DNA from: Mucidula mucida
Taxonomy: Eukaryota; Basidiomycota; Agaricomycetes; Agaricales; Physalacriaceae
DNA length: 64,000 bases
Assembly: GCA_015501055.1 (NCBI GenBank)
Contig: JADNYV010000012.1
Span: 62,001-126,000, forward strand
Reading direction: 5' to 3'
This document shows, piece after piece, positions 28,501 to 41,181 of the stretch. Below the pieces are notes generated by a model. The model worked only from the letters and a program-made list of their open reading frames with translations, was not told the origin of the DNA and did no database searches. The translations under genes and the position numbers were made by a program. Position 1 is the stretch's first letter; each line of letters starts with the position of its first letter.

Positions 28501-29178
28501 CACTTGCCGTCATCGCACTATCATCACTGTGGTACGCATCATCATATTTGGTGTCGTTAAGGGTCTATCCCTCAACTCTTCATTGACAGCGAGAGTCCTT
28601 CATACTTGAGCTTTTGTGGCGTGCCCAGTTTCTCACGCTTGCTCAATAGACCGGATAAGACGTTGTTTTGTACCAGACGTAAAAGTATTGCGGCGGTAGT
28701 AGATGACGCGACATATGTACTTCTTAGTGTGCTCCGCCAGTCATTTTGAGATGGCGTTCTCTTCCGCTGGCGTGCAGACGGGCTAGTGTGACAGAGAGTG
28801 AGTGTTCCTGCCCGAAATCACAATCTCCGCTCTGATTTGTCGAGCTATGTGTAGATCTCATCAGATGTGAATAACATTGACTTTCACTTCCCCGCGAGTT
28901 CCTGAATGATCTTACTATCGCTGTAAGAGACACTTGATTATTTTCTCTGGTTCTGGGAGTCCAGACAGCAAATTTGGACTCTAAGCACAGCCGCGAAGTT
29001 TTGAATGCCTGTATGTGACCTCATTTAGGCTTAGTCTCTCCGCGCCCCAAAAGTATTACGCAGCTCGGTTACCCTTCGGTGTATTCTTATTTAACTCGAC
29101 GGCGCGTCTTCTCAGCCTTCACCGTGTCCAACTCTTCTTTTGCTCTCCAAGACCCGCTACAGGACGCCGATTCGCAAC
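28501..29178. other. Intergenic region
   Basis: About 680 bp between the WKF-domain gene and the membrane protein gene, both on the plus strand. It must hold the 3' UTR of the first and the promoter of the second. I see no coding sequence or structured element. Confidence 0.6.
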
Positions 29179-30797
29179 ATGACCGAGTGGTCGAATCCCG
29201 AGGAAGTTCAGAGAGACTACGGTATGTACCATTTCTTGACCACATCTGGCCATCGCGTCACTGGTCTTTCTTTTTCTCAGCGGTCTTTGAACGTATGATG
29301 TTTGTGCTGTTGGGAGTTTGCGTGTGGGAAGTCTTTGCTACCTGCGACTTTGAGTGGTCTCTCTTGACTCGTAGACGCAAGTTCAAATGGCCGCTGGTAA
29401 GCAGTCATTCAAGCTTGAGCGTACGTTCTTTCTTACCCGAGGATCATAGAGTTCAGTGGATTATCTCGTCGGCGTCCTCGTATTGACCTCAACAACGCAG
29501 CCTTCTTTTTTCTTTCCCGATATTGTATCGTGCTAGCATTCATCGGATTGTAAGCGCAATCGCTTAGGATCGCAAGACTACTGACGCTCAATTCATCTTG
29601 AGAATTCTCTCGTTATCCGTGACAACTAAAGTATGTGTCTTACCTCGTCTCTAAACGTAAACGTTCACCATGAATGTAGATAAACTGTCATGTACGGGCT
29701 TTGACATTCATTTTGTTCATTCGATCTAAACTTTCTGCTAGGCTTTGTACACGTTCAATTCTGTAAGTCGGAAGAGCTCTTTTCAACTTGTTCCTAATAC
29801 CGAATGTAGTGGGCAGGAAACATGACGATTCTATCGTCGTCGACGTCCCTCATGCTCCGAACGTATGCACCCGTTCTCATTGCTCACCTCAAATTTGACG
29901 TGTTGTAGCATCGCCCTTTGGGAACGCCAATACACCATAATGATACCTCTCGGCATCTTCTGCGCCGGCCATTGGGCATGGCTCTATCGGACAATGTTCA
30001 TTGTACAAGCGGACTGGGACGACTCAGTACGGGCATGTGTTGTGGTTCAAGCTAGTCCCTCGGCCCTCAACGCCACATTCTTTCTCAGTCCGTCTGTCTC
30101 TTCCCCGACTTGCATGTGACTAAAGGGTTCATCAGCAATGGGCTTCGATGGGATAATTCTGTTCTTTACTGCCTTTGCGCTGTTCAAGAAGCACACGGCT
30201 CGGACAGACCTGTGGAAGTTGCTCTTCCGCGATGGCCTCGTATACTTTCTAGTGACGTTCTCTGCGAACTGTATCCCTGCTGTAAGTAAAGCTGCTATAT
30301 ATTTCAATCCATGACTTTTGACTATACGGATGCTCAGGTCCTCAATCTCATCAACCTGAACAGTGAGTACATTCTCTGCTCTGCCCTGTACAAAGCTCAT
30401 ATTACCCGGTCAGCACCCATGAACGTGTATGTCTTCTTTAACTACTGTCAACGCCACTTCTGAGAATGTATCCTCTAGTATTGCGACTGTTCCAGCCGCC
30501 CTCATCTCGTAGGTCTATATCGATGAGAAGGTACCTTATTATTCATTGACCTCATCTAGATCTATCGCTTCTGGGCGAGCCGTGATGCGCTTACTGGAAT
30601 TCAGCTCCCAAGACACGTACAGACAGTCGTTCTCTGCGCTTTCAGAACCGCCACAGAGCCTTCGAATGCCGTTGGCGTTCGCGGTCGCGAATCCAAAAGT
30701 GCCAGCGGCGGTCCACGTTGCTGATGAGCGAAAATCAGTCATTATGGAACAATATTCGTACGTCCGTGCTCCATTCAACAGGTCTTGCACAAGTTGA
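29179..30797 (+). CDS. Basidiomycete multi-pass membrane protein
   Basis: Starts MTEWSNPEEVQRDY and is split by many short introns. Recognisable pieces are a segment with LLGVCVWEVF and DFEWSLLTRRRKFKWPL (about 29300-29397), a stretch FLSRYCIVLAFIGL, later hydrophobic exons (GIFCAGHWAWLYRTMF; GFDGIILFFTAFALFKK), LLFRDGLVYFLVTF, and the last exon SIASGRAVMRLLEF with a polar cytoplasmic tail ending at 30797. The order matches an expanded Agaricomycete family of about seven-helix proteins with unknown function; the Trp-Glu and FxWP landmarks are typical. Exact exon edges in the middle are uncertain. No enzymatic motif is visible. A second, different multi-pass family member lies at 44.1-45.7 kb. 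Confidence 0.72.
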
Positions 30798-31063
30798 CGC
30801 CACAGAAGACGTCCGCGGCAATCGTACTGTTCGGTCAGCCTATGACTGTTTGAGCTGTACAAGTTCTTGAGGTTTGAAAATGTATTAAACTACACATCTT
30901 GCAGAATATTGAGCTTACAGCAATCTTGTTGATACGATACCTACCAAATAATCTGACGGCCTTGCATCGAATTAGAGAGCGTAACGTCAGGTAACGTCGA
31001 ACAGGCAAACGTGCAATAATCACCGCGGAACCATGCATAAGAATAAATGAATACAATCAATGA

Positions 31064-31771
31064 CTATCTCCTTCGTTTAGACCGACCCGACTTCCGTACA
31101 GCTGCCACCATTCCCTGCCGATTCATGCCCTTGGACTTCGGCTTCGCGGACAATCCCTTTGAAAGCCGCCACTCTTCCCGGCGTGAACCGCGAGGACCAT
31201 GTGTCGATATCCGTTTCGACTGCGCCTCCGAAATTTCCACATCCATAGAGTCTGGACATGAAGAGAATGATCGGTGAAAAAGATTGGATGTGGTGTGGGG
31301 TATAAGCGAACCTTGTGGTTTTGGATCGTTGATTATGGGTTCCTGAAGAGCTGTAAAAGAAAAGGTGTCAATGATCGTCATTCGAAAACATAAAATGGAA
31401 TCGAATGGGGATCATCAACACTGCGAAGCCTCTCGCCTGCCTCTGCTACGCTTGCCACGCGATCTCCTGCTGCGGCGGTGGCGGGGGCGGCCACTTTGAT
31501 GGCGATCCACACCCGCCCATGCATTCATCGACTCGGCGGTAATATCCATCGCATCGAAAAGACCAAAAGCTGCGAACCAAGAAGGCGACCAACCTGGCTC
31601 TTCTGCCACTGCGGTGATTTCTTCATCTCCGTCTTTATCCTTCTTCATGACCGATGCCAACTTGGCATTGAGCCGGTTCAGACGAGCAGCCTCTGTTGCT
31701 GCGTATATTCCAGTTTCCCGTTTCTTCGAGCGGAAATCGCGCTTCACCTTGGAACGAAGTGATTTTGCCAT
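31064..31771 (-). CDS. LLP-homolog-type nucleolar protein (DUF2423)
   Basis: The N-terminus MAKSLRSKVKRDFRSKKRE followed by YAATEAARLNRLNAKL is the hallmark of the LLPH / yeast YBL028C family, small basic nucleolar proteins linked to 60S assembly. The C-terminus is also basic (RGSRREEWRLSKG, then KSKGMNRQGMV and SGRSKRRR). Between them are an acidic stretch and the FAAFGLFDAMDITAESMNA region. Two small introns (about 31375-31440 and 31265-31325) join in phase 1. A frame break near 31500 separates the well-supported N-terminal part from the spliced middle. The ATG at 31771 is preceded by a GGT-type repeat on the plus strand (about 31797-31821). Function is by family only. Confidence 0.8.
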
Positions 31772-32281
31772 TGTAATGTGAGGCAATTGACTGTTTGTGG
31801 TGGGGTGGTGGTGGTGGTAATGAAGGAAAAGAGCCGCAAGCAAATTTCGCCCAACTGATTCATTTCAAGCGGAGATTGAACGTGATGGCTGTGCAATGAT
31901 TCATCGATCACGAGCAGAGCGTCAGACCGTGGATGGCACCAGTGACCACTTCGTCAACGCGGACATTCCATGTCACAGTCAATCTTCAATTCTACTTTCT
32001 ATCGTGGTGAATCGGGTTCTTGATGCGACGCGCCGCCGCGCTCTCTCGGTCAAGATAGCTGGATGTGTGCATGAAAATGACAGTAAGGCGCCACAGTTGG
32101 ACATCATAATCGTATGCAAGGCATTGCCTTCATTGCCCTACGGTACCTCGTTCCACCAACTGATAGAACAGGAAGAGCCAGAGTCGCAATACACCCAGGA
32201 TTTATTGCTCTATAAACATTATCGCAGCGGACCCATCAGTGATTTCTCGTGGTGCTTGTAATTACATGGATAGACGATTGG
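31772..32281. other. Gap between LLP-like gene and RIX1 with an unassigned open frame
   Basis: About 510 bp. A plus-strand open frame at 31896-32261 could encode 121 residues with no family I recognise and no signal peptide or membrane segment. It may be chance or a small gene; composition gives no clear support. The rest would hold the LLP-like promoter and the RIX1 3' UTR. Confidence 0.3.
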
Positions 32282-34815
32282 CTAGTCTGAATCTGAATCC
32301 AAGTCGATAGAAGGCATCGCCTCATCCTCCTCATCCTCTTGAGGAGTTTGTTGAATGATGGAGGTTGAGGTCCGGATCGGCGCAGGTTCGGGGAGTTTAA
32401 ATGACTGCTGCTTGACCGGAGCTGGATGAAGGTCGATCATGGACACATCACTATTAGTCGGCGCTGAGAGTGTATGAGGTACAGGCGCTGTTTGCAGCGG
32501 CCCAAGTGCTGCACTTGGTTGAGGTAGGGGGACAGGAGCTGGAGGCTCTGCAGGAGCTATTGTTGCAGCCTCTGGAGATACAGCCAACAATCCGAACGAT
32601 TCCCGGATTCTAGCCTCTTCGGAGCTTTCCTCAGCATGGAACAGAGATAATGTTTCGACGTGGGGCATTGAACGAACCAGCGGTGGAACCCGAGGATGCA
32701 AAAGCAACTCGGGAATCAACTGCGAGCACTGTACGAATTGGTAAAGCGCTTCTCACAGCAATAAAAACACGTACTACATCAACATTGTTGCTGACAGCTT
32801 TTAGAACGATTGCTAAAGTTTTGCTCATGGTATTCGTCGTCCCAGAGCCAACTCCATCGTCACATCTTGAACTTGTTGAAGCAACCTTCGATGCAGAGTA
32901 ACATCGGGAGATATCGACGAGGGCGACCTTTGAGGCAAGAAGAGTAGTATCGATAACAGAACCCGGCAACATATTGAATGCGTCGCAGTATTGATGCTGG
33001 GATTACGTAGAATCACGCTCAGCACTACGCAATGATGAGAACTTTTCCAATGCTTCAAGAGTAATGCGCTTACCACGACATACCGCCAGTACCACCTCAC
33101 CATCTTGGGCTGATGGGAACAGAAAATCGCGTGAAGTCTTGAAGATTTCGTCTCCCTCAAATCCTGCCCCCCTCTTTTTCTTACGTTTTCCTTTATTCTG
33201 CTGAACCGTATCTTTGGATTCCAGTTCAGATTGTAGAGGCAGAACGACTGATATTAACGGAATCATTGCTCTCGCTATGCGATTGGCGGTTGCCTCTGAA
33301 TGTAAAGGAAGAGTGTGCCGCAGGAGAGACTCTAACGCTTTCAAGTAAGGTAACCGCCGGCAGCTTGATTTCTCGTCAGGGTGAATACAACGTCAACAAG
33401 TTTTTAACCTACTAGGTGTCGTTCCGCTCCAGGTGATACACTAGGCAAGAAACGAGCCGCGGTGTTTGAGGTGTCAGATGGTGTGGTGCACTTCTTCGAG
33501 TTAGATAAGCTACGGCTTCGGAAGTTAAAACTTACTGGGAAGCGACTGAGGAGATTATATTGCAACCAGTCCACCAGACGTCTGATATAACGGATGACGC
33601 TATTATATGGATATTGATGTCGACATGATCTGCTGTCTTTGAGTGCGTTAGTAGAACGACAAAGAAGGCAGGTCATGGCTACCTTTCTTTGCTCGTTATT
33701 TAACGTTAAGAGCGCAATCGAAAATGCGACCAACGGGCCAATCGGTATTTGTACGGGGCGCTGGATATCGGACCTACGAAGGATGAGAACGCAATTGAAG
33801 CGAGAAGGTATAGACCCAACTGGAAAAGAGATTCTATTATCGTCATGCAGCATCGCAGGCGATCTACGTTCAACGGAATTGTTACGTGGGGCTTCTCCAT
33901 CTGAGGATGGTTGCCTGACGAAGAAATTGGTTGATATATAAAGGATGTGAGGATGTGCTGCTTACCAGATGGTGTAATCACGCTCTGCAAGAGCGAAAGC
34001 GCGTCCCAGCCAAAGGCAAGCGTGTCATCGAGACATTTTTTCCAGAGATTTGTGGCGCCGACTTTACCACCAGTGACTGGGAGTGTTGCGTAAAGCCTGG
34101 AAGCCGCTTGTAGGACATCTGCATGTGTCGGTGTTGGTGCATGCCCATTGAGGAATTTCAGACAGAGGGTGGATAGTAATGCATGAGATGAACGATGGAT
34201 ATTGGAATACAAAGACACCGTTTTTGTCAGAGTCCTAAGCAGTAGTATCTGCGATCCAGAGGATTAGTATGCACGCAGGATAAGGATGAGACGAACTACC
34301 TTCAACTCGTGACTGCATTCGTCCCTCTCGAAAAGAGCAAGCATCGCGGAGGTGAATTTTGGAACATTTGGGGTACAAACCTGCCGCTGAAACTCAGGAA
34401 TGTCCGATGCAGAGCAGAAAATGATTCGACAGAGGTTGATTGAGGCTGCAAGTATTTGAGGTGTTTCTTTTCGCTACAATTGAAGTTGAAGAATGTTGGA
34501 TTGAATTATGCGGAGAAAACTGACGGAGAGGTTGGGCAGGGCAATCCCAAGCCAGTTCTGGGCATTTTCGATCATGATCGATTTTGAGTGGAGCGACGTT
34601 CTATGTGCGAGACAAAGTCCCGCCCAGCGACCATGGACTTGTTTTGAGTGTAATAGAGAGTTTATCCTTGCTGTCCATTTTGGGAGATGCGGAGACGGCG
34701 CCAGAGACTGCGGGGAGAGGACGTCGAGTACATAAGGCAGGTTCTGTGCTGCGGCAACGTCGGTGGCGACGTGTAGCTGCAGGACGACCTTGAGCGCGTC
34801 TGTGAAGTTTTCCAT
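32282..34815 (-). CDS. RIX1: Pre-rRNA-processing protein Rix1
   Basis: Armadillo-like scaffold of the Rix1-Ipi1-Ipi3 complex, needed for ITS2 processing and late 60S maturation in the nucleoplasm. The first exon starts MENFTDALKVVLQLHV and carries HLPKWTARINSLLHS and GRWAGLCLAHRTS, the typical Rix1 start. Later exons contain VDRLRCCMTIIESLFQSDIQRP (in phase across an intron near 33780-33830), VQIPIGPLVAFSIALL, and KRKKKRGAGFEGDEIFK. The tail is acidic and Pro/Ser-rich, ending SIDLDSDSD, which is usual for the family. Length is about 740 residues. Exon boundaries in 33,950-34,450 were not all verified. It is divergent from SEC10 with 55 bp between start codons. Confidence 0.88.
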
Positions 34816-34870
34816 AATGATGGTGGCAGCCAAATAAGGCAATCTACATCTCGATCACTGACCACCGTCA

Positions 34871-37800
34871 TGTCGCGGCGACCGCCTCTGCCAGCGGCTC
34901 CTCCTACCCTGGATCCAAGTGTCGAGGAACACCTGCGTCCGGCCGTCTTAAGGTATGTGTATATGCTGCCATTCCCTTGAAAAGCGCTGACGCCGACGCA
35001 TACAGGGCAAATTCGATGTCACGGAATTCATAGGCTCGGTGTCAGAGAAACTGATCAATCAGTCCAAGGCCGACTCGGGGCGTACGTGCCAATTATTTGT
35101 TTATTTTCTATATTCAATCATCTAGCATTCGATCCCAAACCATTCATCAGAACATTCGAGGCGGCCGTTGACAAGCTCATTGCTGTGCGGAAAGATGTCC
35201 AGGCCAAAACAGAACAGATGGAGAAGGGTGTGCGAGTGTCAGAGAGAGAGTATTCGAAGAAGATGGCCGACCTCAATCGCGGATTTGAAGTGTGTCTTGG
35301 TCTCTACCTGGATCTCACGTCCTCATAAAGTCAGGCAGTAGGCAACTCGTTCTCCGGAATGGAGAGCAAGATGAACGAGGTCAGCAGCACCGCCGTACGC
35401 ATTGGTCCGTTATTTCCCTTCACCAACTTGCTCTACTTACAATCAACAGGTGAACAACTTGAATCCGTACACATTGAACGCCAAAGAGCACAGGCTGCGT
35501 ATGATATCATAGATTTCTATAACCAGTTCTCGAAGGGGGACACCCAGCGCCTAGATGAGATGCGCAAGGAAGGTCGCGCTGGTCGCCGTCAAGTCGCCGT
35601 ACTCCTCCGACGATTGAACATGGTTGCCAAAGAGGTGGACCTCCCCAACGGCGACAAGGTACGCGCTTACCTCGCTCTTTCGTTGCAAGGCAACCTTAAC
35701 GGAAACAGACACGTGAAGCTATCGAGAAGTATTGCGAGAAATTCGAGAAGGAGATGCTGAATCTCTTCGACCGATGTTATCGCAAAGGTGACCCGAAGAT
35801 GATGCACGTAAGTCGTCCTAGTTATCCACTTGAAGCGAGCCTTCATGTCATACAGCATTGTGCCCAAACTCTCCTTGAATTTAATGGAGGCGCGTCTTGT
35901 GTTCAAGTATACGTCAATCAGCATGACTTCTTCATCAATAACGTTCGAGAGTCCAAACACAACGACGATGTCCTATTGTATGTACATATCGTTCACTCCA
36001 ATCTTTCGCCTTCACATCTTGATCTAGATGGAATACACTACCGGATCCTGATGCAAACCCTCCCAAGAGCGAAGTTGGCCTGACAGAACTGTTTTCTGAA
36101 ATCAGAGGAACGGTAGACACAGAAGCTCAGATTGTCAAGGCAGTATTCCCGAATCCTCCCGTTGTTATGCAAGTGTTCCTACAGCGTGTTTTTGCGCAAT
36201 CGGTGAGTTATCTATCATTCTTACGAGCTAAGTATAACTGAATGCTTGAACAGATACAACAACACATGGAACAGCTGCTACATCGAGCTAATACGATGTC
36301 TGACTTGTCGTATCTGCGAATATTACAGCTCGTTCATGTCCAGGCATCTGTGCTAGTGGAGGATCTAAAAGCTTATGAGCTTCCAGCTGTCTCGACACGC
36401 GCTCCTTACGAAGCAGGCGAAATTCGTCGCTCAATAATGTCTCCCACGACCTCTGCTGGATCTGGCCCTTCCACGACAGTGAGCACTATGCTCGAGACTG
36501 CCATGGAGGAGCTATTTGTCCCATATACCGAAGGTCAACGGTATCTAGAGAGGGAGAGTCGAAGCCTAGGCGCCCTCTTCGCCGGCTTGCTGACTGCGTT
36601 TACACGATATCACGTACGTTCATTCTTTAGTGTTGAACACGCGATTAAAACTCGTGGTACAGGAAAGGACCCAAAAGGGCAAGTCCTCAGTGTTCGATCG
36701 TGTCGTTAACCAGCTCAGCGCCGCTGCCGCAACTACTTCGACAAGTGGTGTATCTACTACGTCTGCCCAGGCGGCTAATGCCATTCTACGATTTGGTGGA
36801 ATGGCAGACAGAGGACAGGACAAGGCCGGCGAAGAGCCCGTACGCGAAGAGGATGGTGTATTAGATATTGACCTCGCCGAGAAGATGCTCAAATGGCACG
36901 CTGAGGCCATCGGGCGTTGTGTTGAGCTGAGTTCTGCCAACGACGTGTAGGTTTTTCTATATGTCTGTTCAGGCCTCGTTGACTGAAATCTATCAAGGGC
37001 GAAGAACACATTTGCATTACTACGAGTATTAGCTGAAGCCATCGGTACTTCTTACATTGAAGCTGCAATAGAGACGTGCGTCACGACGCGTCTGGATTAA
37101 CGATTCTGACGTTTGACAACAGTTCAATGGCACGAGTGGAATCGGCTGACACCAAGACTGAGCCAAACCTCCAACCATTGGCCATTCTGCGCGCTGTTGA
37201 CCTAATTTGTCACCTGTGGCAGCAGTACGTCAACACTGCGTTACTTCCTCTAGCTAGTTCGTCGGTTACTACTCGTCGGGAAATGGTTGTATACAACAAC
37301 CAATCCATCAGTCGATTAGAGGGTGGTGCAAACCATCTGACTCAACGTATAACTGACAGTACGTTTTGCTCAAGATTCGGATTGCCTGAGCTGACTCTTT
37401 CGACAGCTGTCATCACATGGTTGTCGCTACAACTGACGAAGCAGAAGAAGAACGACTTCAAGCCTCGGAATGACGACTTGTCTTTTGCCAGAGTGAACAC
37501 AGAGCCATGCGTGGCATGCTGTGATACTTTGGAAAAGGTTCGGGATGCAGCTAAAGCGAACTTGAGTGGCAAGAACTTGGAAGTCTTCCTGACGGAGGTT
37601 GGAGTTTCTTTCCACAGGTAAGCCAATTACCGGTGATTCGGTTGCCATTAGTAACATAAGCATAGTCTACTGCTCGAGCATCTTCGCAAGTTCCCCGTCA
37701 GCGCAACTGGAGGTCTTATGCTGGCCAAGTACAGTGTCATTTTCGGCAGGGCTTCTACTTTGCTGATCTTCTGCTATTACAGGGACATCAAGATGTACCA

Positions 37801-38173
37801 AGACACTATCAGCAGCTTTGGTATCCCTTCGCTCACTGAACGCTACGAATTCCTACGACAGCTTGGGAACGTCTTCCTCGTCCGCCCAGACATCCTCAAG
37901 TCCTATATTACTGAGAATTATCTTGGTCGCATCGATCCCATCTTACTCAAGCCCTATATCTCGCTACGCAGCGACTATGCTCAATTCGAGAAGGGCTTCA
38001 TCGACGCAGACGATGGGACGACTGATCGGCTTGCTGCAGAGGCTAAAAGCAGCCGATTTGCGCGATTGAGTGTGATGATGAAGGACTTGGAGGGGATCAA
38101 GCTAAGCGACGGGATATCGATACCGTCGATGCCGAGTCGAAGCAGCTTTGCTATACCAAGAGCTTTTGGTTGA
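34871..38173 (+). CDS. SEC10: Exocyst complex subunit Sec10
   Basis: Subunit of the exocyst, tethering post-Golgi vesicles to the plasma membrane at growth sites. It begins MSRRPPLPAAPPTLDPSVEE, then KFDVTEFIGSVSEKLI and FDPKPFIRTFEAAVDKL. An N-terminal coiled coil spans about 35150-35280. Conserved blocks continue (YDIIDFYNQFSKGDT; FNGGASCVQVYVNQHDFF; LRILQLVHVQASVLVEDL) and the C-terminus includes RYEFLRQLGNVFLVRPD. About twelve short introns all join in phase, and the frame is intact. The protein is about 850 residues, normal for fungi. SEC15 of the same complex is 23.5 kb away. Confidence 0.95.
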
Positions 38174-38793
38174 TACTTTGGATTTTGTTCATGTGGACTG
38201 CTTGTTCTTGCCAATTCGGATTAACTTATTTCTCTCGGATACTCATGTATGCAATGCAATCATTTGGAAATCCTTGATTCGATTCCCTTTTGCAGCCTAA
38301 GAGGCTTTGTCGCTACTGAAAAGACGGAGAACTACACCCGTCAAGATCGCCACAGTTCAACATCTCACGCTTTTAAACAGTTGAAAAAATATTTCGAATT
38401 CGCTTGATATATCATTCAGCATCGCGGCAATATAAAATTGAACTGTCGACTGTCAAGAGTGCACCATCCTCGATCCAGATGTAGGTTGGATGTAGCTTTC
38501 CGGGAACTCTCGATCTTACGGAGACATTCGGGAAGGTTCTGGGCGACATTGAGATCACTATCCAGCATGGAAAACGTCAAACTGTCGTCGATTCAGGATT
38601 TAGAGTACAGCGACAGGAAACACGCATCATAGTCATCCTTCGAATCGTGTCAAATTCGAAGCCAAGAACAGGATCTGTCGAAAGAAGATGTCTATGTTCA
38701 TGAATGCTAACGTCCTTTGAACAGCGAGTAAAGTAATTTTATGAGCCCATAAGAAACACTAAAGTCCTGCATACAAAACAAACGGCGAGAAAA
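38174..38793. other. Convergent intergenic region
   Basis: About 620 bp between the SEC10 stop and the end of the GPI-anchored protein gene. It is AT-richer than its neighbours and should contain both 3' UTRs. No coding sequence with recognisable features. Confidence 0.6.
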
Positions 38794-39503
38794 TTAGGCG
38801 AGGAGGGCGCCAATAACAGCGAGGGCTCCCATGAGCCCGCCTTGCACGACAACACCGGGCATAGCAGCGTTGGAGGTGGACACGGGCGAAAGGTCGTCAG
38901 TGCTGGTGCTCGAGGAATCGACGCTTCCTGACGTGCCGGTAGCAATAAAGGTGGTACCAGTGTGAGTGTTGAGCCTGGAAGCGCATTATCAGCAACAAGG
39001 TGATGGTTAAGGTTGGAGCTTACGTCTTTGATCCCGAGGAGGTCGCGCTGGTGCTCGAGGTGATGTTAAACTGATCCGACTGAGCAAGGATGGTGGTGGG
39101 GCTCTGCGGGTCGCGACAGAGGTTGACGCGGAATCCACCACCCTTGGGCCAGCCCGCGCTGGGAGGATTGAGGGTGGCAGTGCCGTCGGAGCCAACGACG
39201 AGGGCAGCCAATTCGAGATTGTTGGTGGCCATGACGGAGCGGTCCTTTTTTCAGGTGAATATATGCAATCTTGGTCATCGATGGTACGTACTTCGTTGGT
39301 CAGGAAGACGGTAAAGTTGGCGGCGTCCGTGTTAACCATTTGCCAGGTCAATCTGGTGATACAAAGTCAGCAATGAACGAGACGAACAGCAGAGAAACCT
39401 ACTTGTTGGAGCCTTCAGCAGACCACCCCTCAGTGGCAGTGGGAAAAGTGACCTGGTAGGCCAGGGCAGAGGCGGCGAGAGCAAGAAGAACGGCGGCGCG
39501 CAT
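38794..39503 (-). CDS. Secreted Ser/Thr-rich GPI-anchored cell-wall protein (Kre9/Knh1-like domain)
   Basis: Signal peptide MRAAVLLALAASALA with cleavage before YQVTFP. The mature domain (TEGWSAEGSNKLTWQMVNTD, then NFTVFLTNE and FRVNLCRD) resembles the Ser-Thr-rich GPI-anchored membrane family found in Kre9/Knh1 relatives. Asn-linked sites NFT and NIT are visible. A Ser/Thr linker is followed by a C-terminal hydrophobic tail (GVVVQGGLMGALAVIGALLA) that fits GPI attachment. Three short introns (about 39352-39401, 39245-39292 and 38975-39022) are in phase; the protein is about 190 residues. Likely located on the plasma membrane or in the wall, with a role in beta-glucan organisation inferred from related proteins. 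Confidence 0.85.
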
Positions 39504-39814
39504 CGTGAAAAGGTGAATGAGAGTAGAGAAGGTAAAAGGGCCTAATAAGGGCGAGATGGCAAACGAAGGTGGTGGACGTAAGAGGGCAACCTGGATTCTA
39601 GTTCGTGGCGGGAACGATCTGTACCCACGCGAATCTGACACATACCCCTGCAAGCCCCCTCTCTCTTGCGGCCCATATTCACCGCAACGGCTCCTCATTA
39701 CCGTAACTATTTCACCAATGCAAGTATATATTTACAGCTGCTTGTAATAACACAAGTCGATTCTTCAATGTTTTTGACACAGAAAAGTCAAATGCCTTAC
39801 TCTAGAGACGTACC
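39504..39814. other. Upstream region of the GPI-anchored protein gene
   Basis: About 310 bp between the cell-wall protein start and the end of the Gemin2-like gene, both minus strand. I see no gene in it. Confidence 0.6.
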
Positions 39815-40951
39815 CTATTGACCCAGCATTGATTCCGCGTCCATCCACAAGTCCTGCTGCCCCCAAACACCAATTATCGTCGTGACTATAATCCAACATG
39901 ACTCTAGCGCAATCGAGCCCTCTTCCACTGCAGTCTCGTCGCGAAGCATTACCTTGACAAGTGATAAACATGCACGTACAAGATTGCGCAACAAACTGGT
40001 ATCGTCTGCCGAGATGTAATCATCGATGCGCGTCAATAGGAAGAAGATCCACTGTGCGTGTACATCCGCTAGGCGAGGAAACGGCGGGTTTTTGTGGTTC
40101 AAATGCAGGTTGATCCAATGCGTAAAATACATGAGAAGATGAAGAGACATTCGCTAGAAGATCTCGATTAGAATAGTCGAGTATAGAAAGAACTTGGTGC
40201 CTACCTGGTCAATATGTTGTAGAAGCACTGGCGTGAGAGGTCGCGGCACAGGTTTTGCAAGTGCCGCTGCCGTAGCTTCCTCACCAGTATCTAGAGTCTC
40301 TTTGCCTCCCACAGCATCCATGACAAAGTCTGTCATTGGTACTTGGTACTGAACCAATGTCTCCTCGCGAAACGCGCGCATGCCCGGCTTGATTTTGCGC
40401 TGCTTTGGTTGCTTGGGAGGATTCCATTCTGTTTCTGGTTTCCCCGATAAAAACGCCCACCACAATTCTCGGTCCTGCTTGTCTGGCATCAACTGACGAG
40501 CAGGAACCTGGGGTAACTGGACGTTTGCCGTGGGCTGGGTAACATTCTGAAATTGAATAAGGACGCGTAGAACAACTGTAAAAGAAGACAAGTGATACCT
40601 TTCGAAGATTACCGAAGCGTTCGCGAAATAAGACTCGCCATTCTTCTGAGGGCAGAGAAGGATGACTCGTGGATGAAGGCGCAGATGGACGTATTGATTG
40701 ATTTATTTCGTATGGATTGACCACACGTGTGATATGAGGCAGCTTTCTAGCATCGCGTCTATGTAAAATGAACAGTCAATAATCGGGGTTACCCATGATG
40801 AATGCATGAACTCGCACCGAACAGTGAACAGATACTGAAGGCCGTCAGTCGGGACACCATCAAAGTTAGCTGGCAGATTGGCCACTGGAAGAATCTGCCG
40901 CCCAAGGGCGGGCTCATCATCGTCCGAATCGTCTCTAGGGCGTTTGGACAT
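39815..40951 (-). CDS. Gemin2/SIP1-type snRNP assembly factor
   Basis: SMN-interacting protein 1 family; in other organisms it holds Sm proteins during spliceosomal snRNP assembly. The start MSKRPRDDSDDDEPALGRQILPV leads into FDGVPTDGLQYLFTVR. Later conserved blocks are PSEEWRVLFRERFGNLRK and LWWAFLSGKPETEWNPP, and the C-terminal helical region has LLMYFTHWINLHL and LRNLVRACLSLVKVML. Introns near 40748-40812, 40550-40600 and 40153-40205 join in phase. The product is about 330 residues. It is divergent from the hydratase gene, with 75 bp between start codons. The frame is intact. Confidence 0.88.
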
Positions 40952-40989
40952 TGTCGGCAGTCTGAGTGAGGGAAAGGACGAAAGAGGCG

Positions 40990-41181
40990 ATGCCGTCCAA
41001 TTGCCGAGTTGTTCCCTTCAACCGCCATGTTTCTCTCAGTGCTACTCAGGTCAACGCGCCCAGCATGCATGTTGATGCCGCGACGCGCCAGGATATCTAC
41101 GGTTTCCAGTCGTCACGCCTTTTTGGAACAAATACCGTCCCATCCTGGTGTGACCTGCCTCTCTCTGAACCGACCGGGTAG
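40990..41181 (+). promoter_or_regulatory. Upstream open reading frame overlapping the hydratase start
   Basis: An ATG at 40990 opens a 63-codon frame that overlaps the hydratase start (41027) in a different frame. If the transcript starts upstream of it, translation of the hydratase would depend on leaky scanning. Whether the transcript includes it is unknown. Confidence 0.35.
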
